From contig JANQLN010000078.1 of assembly GCA_028280575.1 (NCBI GenBank), positions 1 through 60,548 on the forward strand: a stretch of 60,548 nt of DNA. The letters are read 5' to 3'. The DNA comes from Clostridia bacterium (GTDB taxonomy: Bacteria > Bacillota > Clostridia > Acetivibrionales > STF1-152). The position numbers and the translations under genes were made by a program. Shown here one piece after another: positions 44,150 through 54,042 of the stretch. The notes under the pieces were generated by a model. It ran no database searches, was not told where the DNA came from, and worked only from the letters and a program-made list of their open reading frames with translations. How positions within the stretch are numbered: position 1 is the first letter of the stretch; every line of letters begins with the position of its first letter.

Positions 44150-46744
44150 CTACTTATAAACCGACCTGTAAGTATCAAACCAGGTGCTGTCAGCTACCTC
44201 CATCCTGTCCAGATCATACACTACAATATTAAGCCCCCGCTTCCTTTTCGAGTGCTCTTCCCCGTCAATTATAATGCGAGACTCATTACCTCCTGCGGCT
44301 CCTGCACTTTCTACGGACAGGGAAAACGGCAGCACAAGCTCTCCAAGCTTATCCCCCTTGTTAAACTCAATTCCGATTTTTTCTTCCTTTAGCATTTCAT
44401 ACGCTTTCAATCCTTTTGCAGTACCTCCTATACCAATATAACTCCACGCATGCTTCCCCATCAAATCACCGTAAAGCCCCAGCCTTTCCATGGCTTTCAG
44501 TACAGCCGGGTCAATTGCCCTAGTGCCTTCGTTATATAACGATATAATTACCAGCCTGTTTGGCCCTATTGAATCAAGGTAATCATCGAGACTAAAGCTT
44601 GAAGGATTCAGCCAGCCTATGAAAAACTCTTTTTCCTCATGGCCTTCAATGTACGCACTTACCTGGTAGGTCTCACTCTCACCCTTGAAGGCAATAACAT
44701 ATTCATACTCCTTGCCCTCTTCCCATGTACTTGTTTTAGGATATATGGCATATCTGTCTTCATATTGATTCTTCCCCCTGAAAGGAAAAGGTACATTATT
44801 TATATTGTCCGAATATACCCTGAGCCTCATAATATAGTCTTTATCCATTTCCTTTAATGCCTTAAACCTTACTTTTATATACTCTGTTCTACTTTTCCAT
44901 TCCCTGGAGGTTCCCAGTATCTGAAAATTATCTTCTATATCAACTGGAAAAGAACTTTTAACAATACTGTAATCCTCAGGCTTTCTAAACCACAGCAGCT
45001 TCTTACCGGCAAAAAACCCTGCCAGCCTGTCAGGCAGATATTTGTATTCAAGCAGGGGAAATTCATTGCCCTTCAAAGTATAATAAAGCTGCTTCAAGGC
45101 CACACCGGTTTTATCCTGGGAGCTCAATTCAATCCTGTAGCCTTTTGTATCATCATCAGGCTTTAAACTAATCCTGCCAAAACCGTCAGGGTATTTATGC
45201 CAATACTCATCTACAAGGAGTTCACTGCCTGGCTGCAATTCATAAACCGCCGCCCTGCTTATTGATTTTGCCTCTTTGCCTCTTAACCTGTAATGCAGGG
45301 TATATTCTTCACCGGGCTCAATATTATTGATATAAGCCGTGTATTTATCCCTGCTTAAGTCTATTTCCTTCGGCACCCTGCTTGCAACGTCAATAAATAG
45401 CATAGCACATAACCATAAACTGAATACGAAGTAAACCAGCATCGTCATATCCTTTTTGACCAAAACCGGATCTTCTCTATCGACGGCTGTAACATCACTT
45501 TCCTGCAGGGCAAACAAAATACCCATTACAAGCCATAAACCCCTGAAATTCTCCAGGTTTAAAGCAAGGGACTGGATAAAAAAAGCCAGGAAAGCAAAGA
45601 AGAATATGCTGTTTATTCCATTCCTTTTTTTCCTCATTTTTAAAAACAGAATGATAAATATTGAACCGAAAGCAATAAGCCCAACAATACCCATCTCGGC
45701 AAAAATACCGGCAAATGTATTATGTGGAATACTGCTTATGCTCATATTGTAAATATAATCCCTTTTATCATAAATCCTCTCAACATATGGTTTGGAATTT
45801 AACATGAAATTGCCCCGCCCTACTCCCAGAACAGGATAATCAAGCCCCATACGCAAAGAAACAAGGCCTAGATTCTTGCGGATCAATAACGGGCCTTCTT
45901 CATCAATGCCGCTTTCTATTCTATTTGCAATATCCTCCGACAGCCTGCTGTCAAAGAGTGTAAAATCCACATCAATAAAGCCAAAATACAGTATAAAGAA
46001 TAGCGGGACAAATAAAAGCAGCATTTTATAAAGCTTCTTAATATTCCACAATACATATAGACCTGCGGCTACTAAAAAACCTGCAACAGTTCCCCTGGAT
46101 TGAGTCAGAACAATGCATAGCGCAGTAAAGCCAAGGGTGGAAAGACCAAAAAGCTTCAATTTTTTACTTTGCGTATATTTTATGAATACAATAACAATAA
46201 AAAAGGATAGGGTAAGATATGTACCTGCCAGGTTGGGGTCAGTAAAGCCCCCAAGAAAACGTGAAGTAACAATTTGCGTATTGTTCCAGGATATTTTATT
46301 CCCAAGCAGAAAATTGACCTGAGTATAAATTCCCAACACAATATTTACCCATAATCCCGCAATCCAGAATATCAATATATTTCTAAACTGCCTTTTATCC
46401 TTAAAGCTGTTAAGCCCTGCAAAAAAGTATACTGCAACTATTAAAAACTTGACAATATCACTTACATACTCCGTTATTTCACCGACAGCGATACCAGGCA
46501 TCAACCTTGCAGAAACATTGGACAATACCGTAACCAAAACAAGGACTGCAAAATACCACCAGTATCTGAATTGCTTTTTAAAATCCATATTCTTATAGTC
46601 AAAAAGCCAGATTACCACCAGCAAAGCAGCCAGTACGTCAGACAACGCAGCGTTAAACTTGAATCTGCCAAAGAAAGTAACCATACTCATTATTGAAAAT
46701 GTCAAAATAATCAAATATATCAAAACCGACTTAAGCTTTCCCAA
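44150..46744 (-). CDS. Large O-antigen ligase/polymerase with FAM3/ILEI-like C-terminus
   Basis: An 864-residue protein. The first ~445 residues contain about twelve membrane helices and the Wzy_C loop (RMGLDYPVLGVGRGNFML). Residues ~445-715 are an extracytoplasmic beta-rich region. The last 140 residues resemble the FAM3/ILEI (interleukin-like EMT inducer) fold: first NRLVIISLYNEGT and SYIGIGGTAKGLKAYE (about 729-783), then SVESAG and RGLNIVVYD...FDTY (about 810-859). In the canonical domain these two halves occur in the opposite order. The start is TTG at 46744 after AGGGG. Ligase or polymerase activity and its glycan are inferred. Confidence 0.8.
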   Translation of the reverse strand: MGKLKSVLIYLIILTFSIMSMVTFFGRFKFNAALSDVLAALLVVIWLFDYKNMDFKKQFRYWWYFAVLVLVTVLSNVSARLMPGIAVGEITEYVSDIVKFLIVAVYFFAGLNSFKDKRQFRNILIFWIAGLWVNIVLGIYTQVNFLLGNKISWNNTQIVTSRFLGGFTDPNLAGTYLTLSFFIVIVFIKYTQSKKLKLFGLSTLGFTALCIVLTQSRGTVAGFLVAAGLYVLWNIKKLYKMLLLFVPLFFILYFGFIDVDFTLFDSRLSEDIANRIESGIDEEGPLLIRKNLGLVSLRMGLDYPVLGVGRGNFMLNSKPYVERIYDKRDYIYNMSISSIPHNTFAGIFAEMGIVGLIAFGSIFIILFLKMRKKRNGINSIFFFAFLAFFIQSLALNLENFRGLWLVMGILFALQESDVTAVDREDPVLVKKDMTMLVYFVFSLWLCAMLFIDVASRVPKEIDLSRDKYTAYINNIEPGEEYTLHYRLRGKEAKSISRAAVYELQPGSELLVDEYWHKYPDGFGRISLKPDDDTKGYRIELSSQDKTGVALKQLYYTLKGNEFPLLEYKYLPDRLAGFFAGKKLLWFRKPEDYSIVKSSFPVDIEDNFQILGTSREWKSRTEYIKVRFKALKEMDKDYIMRLRVYSDNINNVPFPFRGKNQYEDRYAIYPKTSTWEEGKEYEYVIAFKGESETYQVSAYIEGHEEKEFFIGWLNPSSFSLDDYLDSIGPNRLVIISLYNEGTRAIDPAVLKAMERLGLYGDLMGKHAWSYIGIGGTAKGLKAYEMLKEEKIGIEFNKGDKLGELVLPFSLSVESAGAAGGNESRIIIDGEEHSKRKRGLNIVVYDLDRMEVADSTWFDTYRSVYK

Positions 46745-46749
46745 TCAAA

Positions 46750-47076
46750 TTACCCCTCAAAATCCTTTTTTTGCTTTTCCCTAAATGCCCTCACTATTAT
46801 TTTAACATATTCAATATCCTGCCTTGAAAGCTCTTCAAGATTAAGCCCGGTAACCTCACGCATATTGCGGATATCCGTCCGTCCCAATATATAGTCCACC
46901 GACACGTCATAAAAACTGGCAAGCTTATTCAAAACCTCAATGTTCGGCTCTATTCTTTTTTGCTCATAAAAGCCATAAGCACTTGCTGTTATATTAAGCA
47001 CTTTGGCAATATCTCCTTGCCTGAGCTCCTTTTCTTCCCGTAATTGCTTTAATCTTTCAATTAATCCATATCTCAT
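46750..47076 (-). CDS. XRE-family transcriptional regulator
   Basis: A 108-residue protein with an N-terminal Cro/C1-type helix-turn-helix (about 7-62; ELRQGDIAKVLNITASAYGFYE and the family end VSVDYILGRTD) and a short helical tail. It stops five bases before the large ligase gene on the same strand, so the two are probably co-transcribed and it may control that gene. It also stands at the border of the AT-rich cluster. No ligand domain is present. Confidence 0.88.
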   Translation of the reverse strand: MRYGLIERLKQLREEKELRQGDIAKVLNITASAYGFYEQKRIEPNIEVLNKLASFYDVSVDYILGRTDIRNMREVTGLNLEELSRQDIEYVKIIVRAFREKQKKDFEG

Positions 47077-47271
47077 ATAATCAACCTCAAGTATTAATTA
47101 TACAACTATTACTTTTAAAGAGACATAAATACATTATAATAATGTTAATACTATATATATACTCTGTTTTATTGTGTGATTGTGTAACAAAAAAGAACTT
47201 AGGAAAACCGAGTTTAAAATTTGCACGTTTAGTTCATTCTCTCCATTATGTTAATAACTCCACTTCTAAGA

Positions 47272-48363
47272 TTATTCTTTAATCTCCATCATTGCTGCAA
47301 CCTCGTCACTAGCATTAGAATACATTTTTTTATAATACCGCACATATTCACCTGATACAATATTTTCAATCCACTCTGTATTATTAAGATACCATTGGAT
47401 TGTTTCTTTTATTCCCTGTTCGAAGGTATATTTCGGTTTCCATCCAAGTTGAGTTGTAATTTTTGTATTGTCAATAGAGTATCTTCTATCGTGGCCTGGT
47501 CGGTCTTTTACATACTTAATTAAATTTTCAGATTTGCCAAGAGTTTTTATAATCAATTTTACAATTGAAATATTTGTTTTTTCATTGTTTCCACCAACAT
47601 TATAGACTTCTCCATCTTTACCTTTATGTAATACAGTATCAATTGCAAAACAATGGTCAGACACATGCAGCCAGTCCCTTACCTGCATTCCATCTCCATA
47701 AACAGGCAGTTTCTTACTTTTGATACAATTACTGATCATAAGTGGAATAAGCTTCTCTGGAAACTGATATGGTCCATAGTTGTTGCTGCATCGTGTAATG
47801 TTTACAGGCATTCCAAATGTCTCATGATATGCTCTTACAACCATGTCTGCACTTGCTTTTGAAGCGGAATATGGACTGTTTGGCATTAAAGGCATCGTTT
47901 CTACAAACATACCTGTCTCACCTAAAGCACCATATACTTCGTCTGTTGATACTTGTAAAAATTTAACTTTTGACTTAAATTTCTTACAATACTTATCTGT
48001 AGGATTAACTTTCCAATGTTTTTTAGCAGAATCAAGCAATGTTTGAGTACCTATTACATTAGTAGTTAAAAAGACTTCTGGTTCTTCGATACTTCTATCA
48101 ACATGAGACTCTGCAGCAAAATTAACTACATTATCAATATCGTAACTATTAAAAATTTCTTCAATCTTTTCTCTATCTCTAATGTCTGCTTTAATAAAAG
48201 TGTAAGTTGCACTACTATCTATATCTTCAAGATTTTTTAGATTACCTGCATAAGTCAATGCATCTACATTAATTATTTTATAATCAGGTTGCTTCTCTAA
48301 CATCAACTTCACAAAGTTACTTCCTATAAAACCTGCACCACCTGTAACAAGAATAGTTTTCAT
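47272..48363 (-). CDS. rfbB: dTDP-glucose 4,6-dehydratase
   Basis: The second step of dTDP-L-rhamnose synthesis: dTDP-glucose to the 4-keto-6-deoxy sugar, NAD+ bound. The 363-residue protein has TGGAGFIGSNFV (7-18), the catalytic Thr140-Asp141-Glu142 in STDEVYG, and Tyr165/Lys169 in YSASK. GAAAGGAAG precedes the ATG. It is the last gene of a run rfbA, rfbC-rfbD fusion, rfbB, which supplies rhamnose for the polysaccharide cluster upstream on the same strand. Confidence 0.96.
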   Translation of the reverse strand: MKTILVTGGAGFIGSNFVKLMLEKQPDYKIINVDALTYAGNLKNLEDIDSSATYTFIKADIRDREKIEEIFNSYDIDNVVNFAAESHVDRSIEEPEVFLTTNVIGTQTLLDSAKKHWKVNPTDKYCKKFKSKVKFLQVSTDEVYGALGETGMFVETMPLMPNSPYSASKASADMVVRAYHETFGMPVNITRCSNNYGPYQFPEKLIPLMISNCIKSKKLPVYGDGMQVRDWLHVSDHCFAIDTVLHKGKDGEVYNVGGNNEKTNISIVKLIIKTLGKSENLIKYVKDRPGHDRRYSIDNTKITTQLGWKPKYTFEQGIKETIQWYLNNTEWIENIVSGEYVRYYKKMYSNASDEVAAMMEIKE

Positions 48364-48384
48364 AGCACTATCTTCCTTTCAGAT

Positions 48385-49776
48385 TTAAATTTGTATTTCT
48401 TGAAAATATCTAGCTAAAGCATCCTTCCATTCTGGTAATCGAGTAAATCCATTCTTATCAAGCTCTAATTTTGATAATCTTGAATTCAAAGGCCTTTTAG
48501 CTCTAGTAGAATATTCTGATGTCAATATAGGATTTACTTTTATATCAGCATTAGCATTATCAAATATATCTACTGCAAAATCATACCAGCTACAATAACC
48601 TTCATTAACACCATGGTATGTGCCATATTTTGTTGTTTGAATCATATCACATATTAATACTGCCAAATCAGGCGTATATGTAGGCGCACCTATCTGATCA
48701 TTAATAACATTTAATTCATCTCTAGTTTCAGCTAACTTCAACATTGTCTTTACAAAATTATTTCCGTTATTACCGTAAACCCATGAAGTTCTAATAATAA
48801 AGTATTTTTCCAAAAGTTCTCTAACAATTACTTCTCCTTGTTCTTTTGAATAACCATAATAATTAATGGGTTTGGTAACCTTATGTTCTGACTGCTCTTC
48901 TGTTCCCTCACCATTAAAAACATAATCTGTACTTATATAAACCATCTTCACATCAATTTTTTTACAGACTTCTGTAATATTTCTTGTTCCCTCAACATTA
49001 ATAGCATAACACTTATCTTTGTCATCTTCAGCTTTATCTACGGAAGTGTATGCAGCACAGTGTACTATAACATCTGGCTTATACTTCAAAATAAACTCTT
49101 CTGTTTGATTTTTATTTACAATATCAAAATCATCTATGTCAACACCGATATTTTTTATACCATGTGCATTAAGTCTTTTTACTACATCATAACCTAGTTG
49201 ACCTTTTACTCCAGTTACTAAAACCTTGATACTAAAATTAACATCACTATCTTTTAATAATGATGCATCTAAATCTTTATCAGATAGGATAGGATTCTCT
49301 ATCCCCCACTCAATTCCAATTTCAGGATCATCAAATCTAATGCTTCTGTCATGTTCTTTAGAATAATACTCATCCACTTTGTACTGTACTTCTACATCAT
49401 CTGTTAAAGTAAAAAATCCATGAGCGAAACCTTTAGGGATTAAAAGCTGTTTTTTGTTATCTTCCGAAAGCTCAACACCTACCCACTTCTTGTATGTATC
49501 AGACCCTTTCCGTAAATCAACTGCCACATCAAAGATTTCCCCTTTTGTACATCTTACTAATTTAGATTGAGCTTTAGGATTCTTTTGAAAATGCAGGCCC
49601 CTTAAAGTCCCTCTTTGAGCTGACATTGAATGATTATCTTGAACAAAATCTATGAAAATTCCGTTTTCCTTTAATTTTTGCTTTGAGTACGTTTCTGTAA
49701 ACCAACCTCTATGATCTCCAAAGACTCTAGGTTCAATTATTAAAACTTCGTCTATTTCAGTTTTAGTTATATTCAC
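48385..49776 (-). CDS. rfbCD: Fused dTDP-4-dehydrorhamnose 3,5-epimerase / reductase
   Basis: A 463-residue fusion catalysing the last two steps to dTDP-L-rhamnose. Residues 1-~180 are the RmlC cupin with the catalytic His62 in RGLHF and Tyr132 in VQYKVDEYY. Residues ~183-463 are the RmlD reductase with KVLVTGVKGQLG (184-195), STDYVFNGEG and YYGYSKEQGE (YxxxK). The join is direct with no linker. The start is GTG at 49776, overlapping the rfbA stop by one base, with GGGAGG upstream. Fusion guarantees co-production of the two steps. Both active sites appear intact. Confidence 0.92.
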   Translation of the reverse strand: MNITKTEIDEVLIIEPRVFGDHRGWFTETYSKQKLKENGIFIDFVQDNHSMSAQRGTLRGLHFQKNPKAQSKLVRCTKGEIFDVAVDLRKGSDTYKKWVGVELSEDNKKQLLIPKGFAHGFFTLTDDVEVQYKVDEYYSKEHDRSIRFDDPEIGIEWGIENPILSDKDLDASLLKDSDVNFSIKVLVTGVKGQLGYDVVKRLNAHGIKNIGVDIDDFDIVNKNQTEEFILKYKPDVIVHCAAYTSVDKAEDDKDKCYAINVEGTRNITEVCKKIDVKMVYISTDYVFNGEGTEEQSEHKVTKPINYYGYSKEQGEVIVRELLEKYFIIRTSWVYGNNGNNFVKTMLKLAETRDELNVINDQIGAPTYTPDLAVLICDMIQTTKYGTYHGVNEGYCSWYDFAVDIFDNANADIKVNPILTSEYSTRAKRPLNSRLSKLELDKNGFTRLPEWKDALARYFQEIQI

Positions 49777-50675
49777 TAAATAACCTCCCTCGTATATCTT
49801 ATTTTACCTTCAACAACCTTCTTTAGGTGTTCTCCATATGGTGACTTCCCATACTTCTTAGCTGAAGTTAAAAGTGTCTGTTTATCAATCCATCCATTAT
49901 GATAAGCAATTTCTTCAAGGGCAGAAATCTTTATACTTTGCCTTTTTTCTATCATTTGAACAAACTCAGCAGCCTCTACTAAACTATCCATCGTTCCCGT
50001 ATCTAGCCATGCATACCCTCTACCCAATAACTTAACATTTAATGTTCCATCTTCAAGATACATACGGTTCAGATCTGTAATCTCAAGTTCACCACGAGCT
50101 GATGGCTTTACTTTTTTAGCATATTCAACTACACGATTATCATAAAAATACAAACCTGTTATACAATAATTTGATTTTGGATTCTGAGGCTTTTCTTCAA
50201 CAGAAATCACCTTGTCATTTTCATCAAATTCCACAATACCAAACCTCTCTGGATCATGAACAAAATATCCAAAAATTGTTGCCTTACCTTTTTCAACATT
50301 TACAACAGCATGCTTTAATACTGAAGTAAATCCATTTCCATAGAAAATGTTATCTCCTAAAATCATAGCCACATTATCATCACCAATAAATTTTTCTCCA
50401 ATAATAAATGCTTGTGCCAAACCATCTGGTGATGGTTGTTCGGCATACGAAAGCTCTATTCCGAATTCACTTCCATCGCCTAAAAGTCTCTTGAAGTTAG
50501 GTAAATCGGTTGGTGTGGATATAATAAGAATTTCTTTGATCCCAGCTAACATTAACACAGACAAAGGATAATAAATCATGGGTTTATCATATACTGGCAA
50601 AAGATGCTTGCTCGTAACCATAGTTATCGGATAAAGTCTAGTTCCAGATCCTCCTGCTAAAATAATTCCTTTCAT
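49776..50675 (-). CDS. rfbA: Glucose-1-phosphate thymidylyltransferase
   Basis: Makes dTDP-glucose from dTTP and glucose-1-phosphate, the first step to dTDP-rhamnose. The 299-residue protein has the nucleotidyl signature [11 protein letters not shown] and the substrate-binding [15 protein letters not shown], with LGDNIFYG and [10 protein letters not shown] further on. I chose the ATG at 50675, five bases after GAGGTGA; a GTG three codons upstream is also open. Translation is coupled to the fusion gene by a one-base overlap. Confidence 0.95.
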   Translation of the reverse strand: MKGIILAGGSGTRLYPITMVTSKHLLPVYDKPMIYYPLSVLMLAGIKEILIISTPTDLPNFKRLLGDGSEFGIELSYAEQPSPDGLAQAFIIGEKFIGDDNVAMILGDNIFYGNGFTSVLKHAVVNVEKGKATIFGYFVHDPERFGIVEFDENDKVISVEEKPQNPKSNYCITGLYFYDNRVVEYAKKVKPSARGELEITDLNRMYLEDGTLNVKLLGRGYAWLDTGTMDSLVEAAEFVQMIEKRQSIKISALEEIAYHNGWIDKQTLLTSAKKYGKSPYGEHLKKVVEGKIRYTREVI

Positions 50676-50748
50676 GCAAGTCACCTCACTATTCTATTAA
50701 TACTTTTTATTGTATGATGAATTTTGATTATTATATTATCTACTATAT

Positions 50749-51160
50749 CTATCCAGATGCTTCTGATGACGCCATAATTGGAATACTCTTTGGCTCTCCA
50801 TAAGTAACTGCTGTTGATGAAAATACAATCATGTTCACATAGTTTTCTTTCATTACATCAAGGAGACACATCTTGCCAAAGAAATTATTATGTAGTACTC
50901 GTAAGGCTTCTCCATGCTCTCCCCAACTAGAGAGTTAGCAGCAAAGTGAATCACAGCCTCAATATCATGCTTCTTGAAAACTTGATTCAACTGTTCTTTA
51001 TCTCGAAGATCTATCTTAGAAAGATGGTCCACTTTGACCGAATTTTCATTGACTCACTTTGTAGATTATCTATAATGGTAACTTCTTCATTATTTTCTTG
51101 AAAATATTTGACCATATGGCTACCTATGTATCCAGCGCCTCCGGTTATCAATATTGGCAT
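50749..51160 (-). pseudogene. galE: Truncated and frameshifted UDP-glucose 4-epimerase remnant
   Basis: The reading frame begins MPILITGGAGYIGSHMVKYF, the GalE Rossmann start, but loses frame near DNLQS (about 51050). It resumes as [20 protein letters not shown] and [19 protein letters not shown], then shifts again before [15 protein letters not shown] and continues to VFSSTAVTYGEP, where it stops after about 135 residues. Only the N-terminal third of GalE remains, without the catalytic YxxxK. It sits beside glf, whose substrate UDP-galactose GalE would supply, so an intact copy is presumably elsewhere. Confidence 0.85.
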
Positions 51161-51179
51161 TTAATGACCCTCACAATAA

Positions 51180-52292
51180 TTATTTATTACCAAACTCCTT
51201 CTCAACTGTCTTTAGTACATGATAGATAATATGATGCATATCATAATACTTATATTCTGCTAGTCTACCACCAAAGATTACATTATCTTTTTGTTCAGCT
51301 AGCTCTTTGTATTTATTATAAAGAGCAGAATTCTTATCATCATTTACTGGATAATATGGTTCATCTCCAGGCTTCCACTCTGCTGGGTATTCCTTAGTGA
51401 TAACAGTTTTAGGTTGCGTACTAAATTCAAAATGCTTATGCTCAATAATTCTCGTATATGGAGTTTCCACATCAGTATAGTTTACAACTGCGTTCCCTTG
51501 ATAATTTTCAACATCAAGAATTTCGTTTTCGAATCTCAAACTTCTATACTTTAAACGTCCAAATTGGTAATTAAAATACTCATCAATCATACCTGTAAAA
51601 ACAACTTTATCAGTCAAACTATCAAGGTTTTCTCTATCTAAAAAATAATCTGTATTTAACTTTAAATCAATTCTATCAAGCATTTTCCCCACAATGACAT
51701 TATATCCACCTTCAGGTATTCCCTGGTATTTATCATTAAAATAATTATTATCATAAGTAAATCGTACTGGTAATCGCTTAATAATGAACGATGGGAGATC
51801 TGTTGCTTTTCTTCCCCATTGCTTTTCTGTATAACCCTTAACTAACTTTTCATAAATATCAGTTCCAACTAAAGATATAGCTTGTTCTTCTAAATTCTTA
51901 GGTTCTTCTATACCAGATGCATTCTTTTGTTCTTCAATTTTTTTTTTTGCATCCTCAGGAGTTATTACTCCCCAAAGCTTATTAAATGTATTCATATTAA
52001 AAGGAAGATTGTAAATTTCTCCTTTATAATTTGCAATAGGTGAATTTGTATATCTATTAAATTCAGCAAACTGATTTACATATTCCCAAACTCGTTTATT
52101 GCTAGTGTGGAATATGTGAGCACCATATTTATGAACATTAATCCCTTCTACATTCTTACAATATACATTTCCACCCATATGATTTCGCCGATCAATAACT
52201 AAACATTTCTTGCCTCTTTCTTTTGCTTCAAATGCAAATGATGCCCCATAAAGACCCGCACCAACAATTAAATAATCATATTTTTTCTTCAT
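51180..52292 (-). CDS. glf: UDP-galactopyranose mutase
   Basis: A 370-residue flavoenzyme that converts UDP-galactopyranose to UDP-galactofuranose in the cytoplasm. The FAD-binding start is YLIVGAGLYGASFA (7-20), with RRNHMGGN after it. GYTEKQWGR, RFTYDNNYFNDKYQGIPEGGYN and EYKYYDMHHII are family blocks around the substrate site. It starts six bases after the wzx stop. Presence implies galactofuranose in the cluster's polysaccharide. Confidence 0.95.
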   Translation of the reverse strand: MKKKYDYLIVGAGLYGASFAFEAKERGKKCLVIDRRNHMGGNVYCKNVEGINVHKYGAHIFHTSNKRVWEYVNQFAEFNRYTNSPIANYKGEIYNLPFNMNTFNKLWGVITPEDAKKKIEEQKNASGIEEPKNLEEQAISLVGTDIYEKLVKGYTEKQWGRKATDLPSFIIKRLPVRFTYDNNYFNDKYQGIPEGGYNVIVGKMLDRIDLKLNTDYFLDRENLDSLTDKVVFTGMIDEYFNYQFGRLKYRSLRFENEILDVENYQGNAVVNYTDVETPYTRIIEHKHFEFSTQPKTVITKEYPAEWKPGDEPYYPVNDDKNSALYNKYKELAEQKDNVIFGGRLAEYKYYDMHHIIYHVLKTVEKEFGNK

Positions 52293-52298
52293 TTAACA

Positions 52299-53702
52299 TC
52301 ATTCCTTCCCTTTATTCCTGAACGTTTTAGCAACAAAATAAATCAAATCTTTATTAAAAACAGCATTATATATAATCGCCATTGATATGTTGATTGCCGA
52401 AATATACATACTTTTGTAATATAAAAATCCTAATGACAAAATTAGCGCAGTAAAACCTATAACGATGTCTTTAGTATCATATTCAATAGATACATATTTC
52501 TTTAAATTAATAGATCTGTAAAGTAATATTACAAAATACGATATTGCCGTTGAAATTGATGCAGCATATAATCCAATTTTGCTTATAAGAATTAAGTTAA
52601 TTAATACATTTAGAACCGCTCCAATAATTGAGGTAATACCCACTTGTTTAGTTTCTTTTAATGCAATAAATATCCCACCATAAAACAAAACTATACTACT
52701 GAATAAACTACTTAGATATAAAATCGGAATTTGAAAATAAGATTCTAAATACTGAACATTAACTAACAAGTCAAATAGAAGCGGTGTTAAAGACACTAAA
52801 ACTAAAAACGAACCAATCAAAAATCTGTAAAGTTTTTGAAAGAGAAAGCTATAATACTCTGATGATTCTCCTTCATCAGAGACTCTTGATGCCATTTCTG
52901 TCCAAGCTAGATTAAATATTGAGTAGGCCATCGTAAATAAGCTTGGAATTTTATTAGAAACTGCATATATTCCGTTAAAATCAGCTCCAAGTAGATTTAA
53001 AACAATTATTCTATCTGATAAGTTTACTACCCAAATCGAAATTGTGCTTGGTATTATGGGAATTGAATATTTGAGCATCTGAAAAATTATTTTTATGTTG
53101 ATTTTTTTTCGATCAAAACTTAATTTTTCTCTCACAAACTTAATTAAAAATAAAACAGAGATTACATAAGCAATTACTAAAGAAAGTAGCATTGTCTCAA
53201 GATTGATAATTTTAAGTGTATAGAATGATATAATCCCAATAAAATTAACGATTGAAAATATCGCTATGCTTGCTGAATACAATTTATTAAACGATAGCCC
53301 TCTTGCTATTTGTGTAAATAAACCATGTAGGGATTGAACCAAATATAGAAAAAAAACCATCAAAGATATCTTAAAGCCATCTAAAGGTAATAAATATTGA
53401 ACTATTGGTATCAATGGAATAATTGATACCATAATAAACGCTAGAGAATTTGAAAAATATATCGATGCCTCATCTTTATCTTTTGATGAAATAATATGTC
53501 TAAAAGTAGCTTGTTGTACTTGGAGTGTGACTATTGGTATAATTAGGTATGCTAAAGATATCAAATAATCGAACTTACCATATTCAGCTGTTGTAAGGTG
53601 CAAAGTTATTAACGGTAATGTAATAAATGATAATACTTTTGGTACAAATTGTCCTATTCCTATTATTATAGTATTCTTAATTAGCATCCTATTTCTATTC
53701 AT
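52299..53702 (-). CDS. wzx: Wzx-type polysaccharide flippase
   Basis: A 467-residue MATE/MOP-superfamily exporter with about twelve to fourteen helices. The start KNTIIIGIGQFVPKVLSFITLPLIT is characteristic of Wzx. It should flip the lipid-linked repeat unit across the membrane, working with the Wzy at 56.4 kb. No strong ribosome site is seen before the ATG (ATTAGAGGATTG is close). Its substrate is the undefined repeat unit of this cluster. High Ile/Lys/Asn content reflects the local AT-rich DNA. Confidence 0.9.
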   Translation of the reverse strand: MNRNRMLIKNTIIIGIGQFVPKVLSFITLPLITLHLTTAEYGKFDYLISLAYLIIPIVTLQVQQATFRHIISSKDKDEASIYFSNSLAFIMVSIIPLIPIVQYLLPLDGFKISLMVFFLYLVQSLHGLFTQIARGLSFNKLYSASIAIFSIVNFIGIISFYTLKIINLETMLLSLVIAYVISVLFLIKFVREKLSFDRKKINIKIIFQMLKYSIPIIPSTISIWVVNLSDRIIVLNLLGADFNGIYAVSNKIPSLFTMAYSIFNLAWTEMASRVSDEGESSEYYSFLFQKLYRFLIGSFLVLVSLTPLLFDLLVNVQYLESYFQIPILYLSSLFSSIVLFYGGIFIALKETKQVGITSIIGAVLNVLINLILISKIGLYAASISTAISYFVILLYRSINLKKYVSIEYDTKDIVIGFTALILSLGFLYYKSMYISAINISMAIIYNAVFNKDLIYFVAKTFRNKGKE

Positions 53703-54042
53703 ATCAATCCTCTAATTAATTTTGTTTTTTCTCAAAAATATCAAAGTCTAATCCTCTAACTTATAATCTTTCTTCAACAATAATTTTTTTACCATGGTTT
53801 AGGTGATGTGCGCTCTTGTTTTTTAGTAAAAAATACGTCAATTAAGGCCTAAAAGCTGGCTCTCTTACTTACCAATATGTTATGAATTCTAAATCAAAAT
53901 ACCCATATAGGTATTTTATCTATAACCATTTTTACAAATACTAATTTTGTATCTCACACGGTTTTTGCTTAACTCCCAAGCAAATTCAAGGGCGCCATCA
54001 CCTAATATAAATTAAATATCTATCGATTCATTATAGTTAAAC
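53703..54042. other. 340-base gap in the polysaccharide cluster
   Basis: No complete gene. On the minus strand near 53920-54005 a coding-like stretch LGDGALEFAWELSKNRVRYK runs for about 30 codons before a stop. It may be a remnant of a lost gene, but I cannot name the family. The remainder is AT-rich and carries no clear hairpin. Confidence 0.35.

Noticed and set aside
44150..44441. Plus-strand frames opposite the ligase C-terminus (44054-44392, 44184-44441)
   Set aside because: These are shadows of the minus-strand gene with no ribosome sites.
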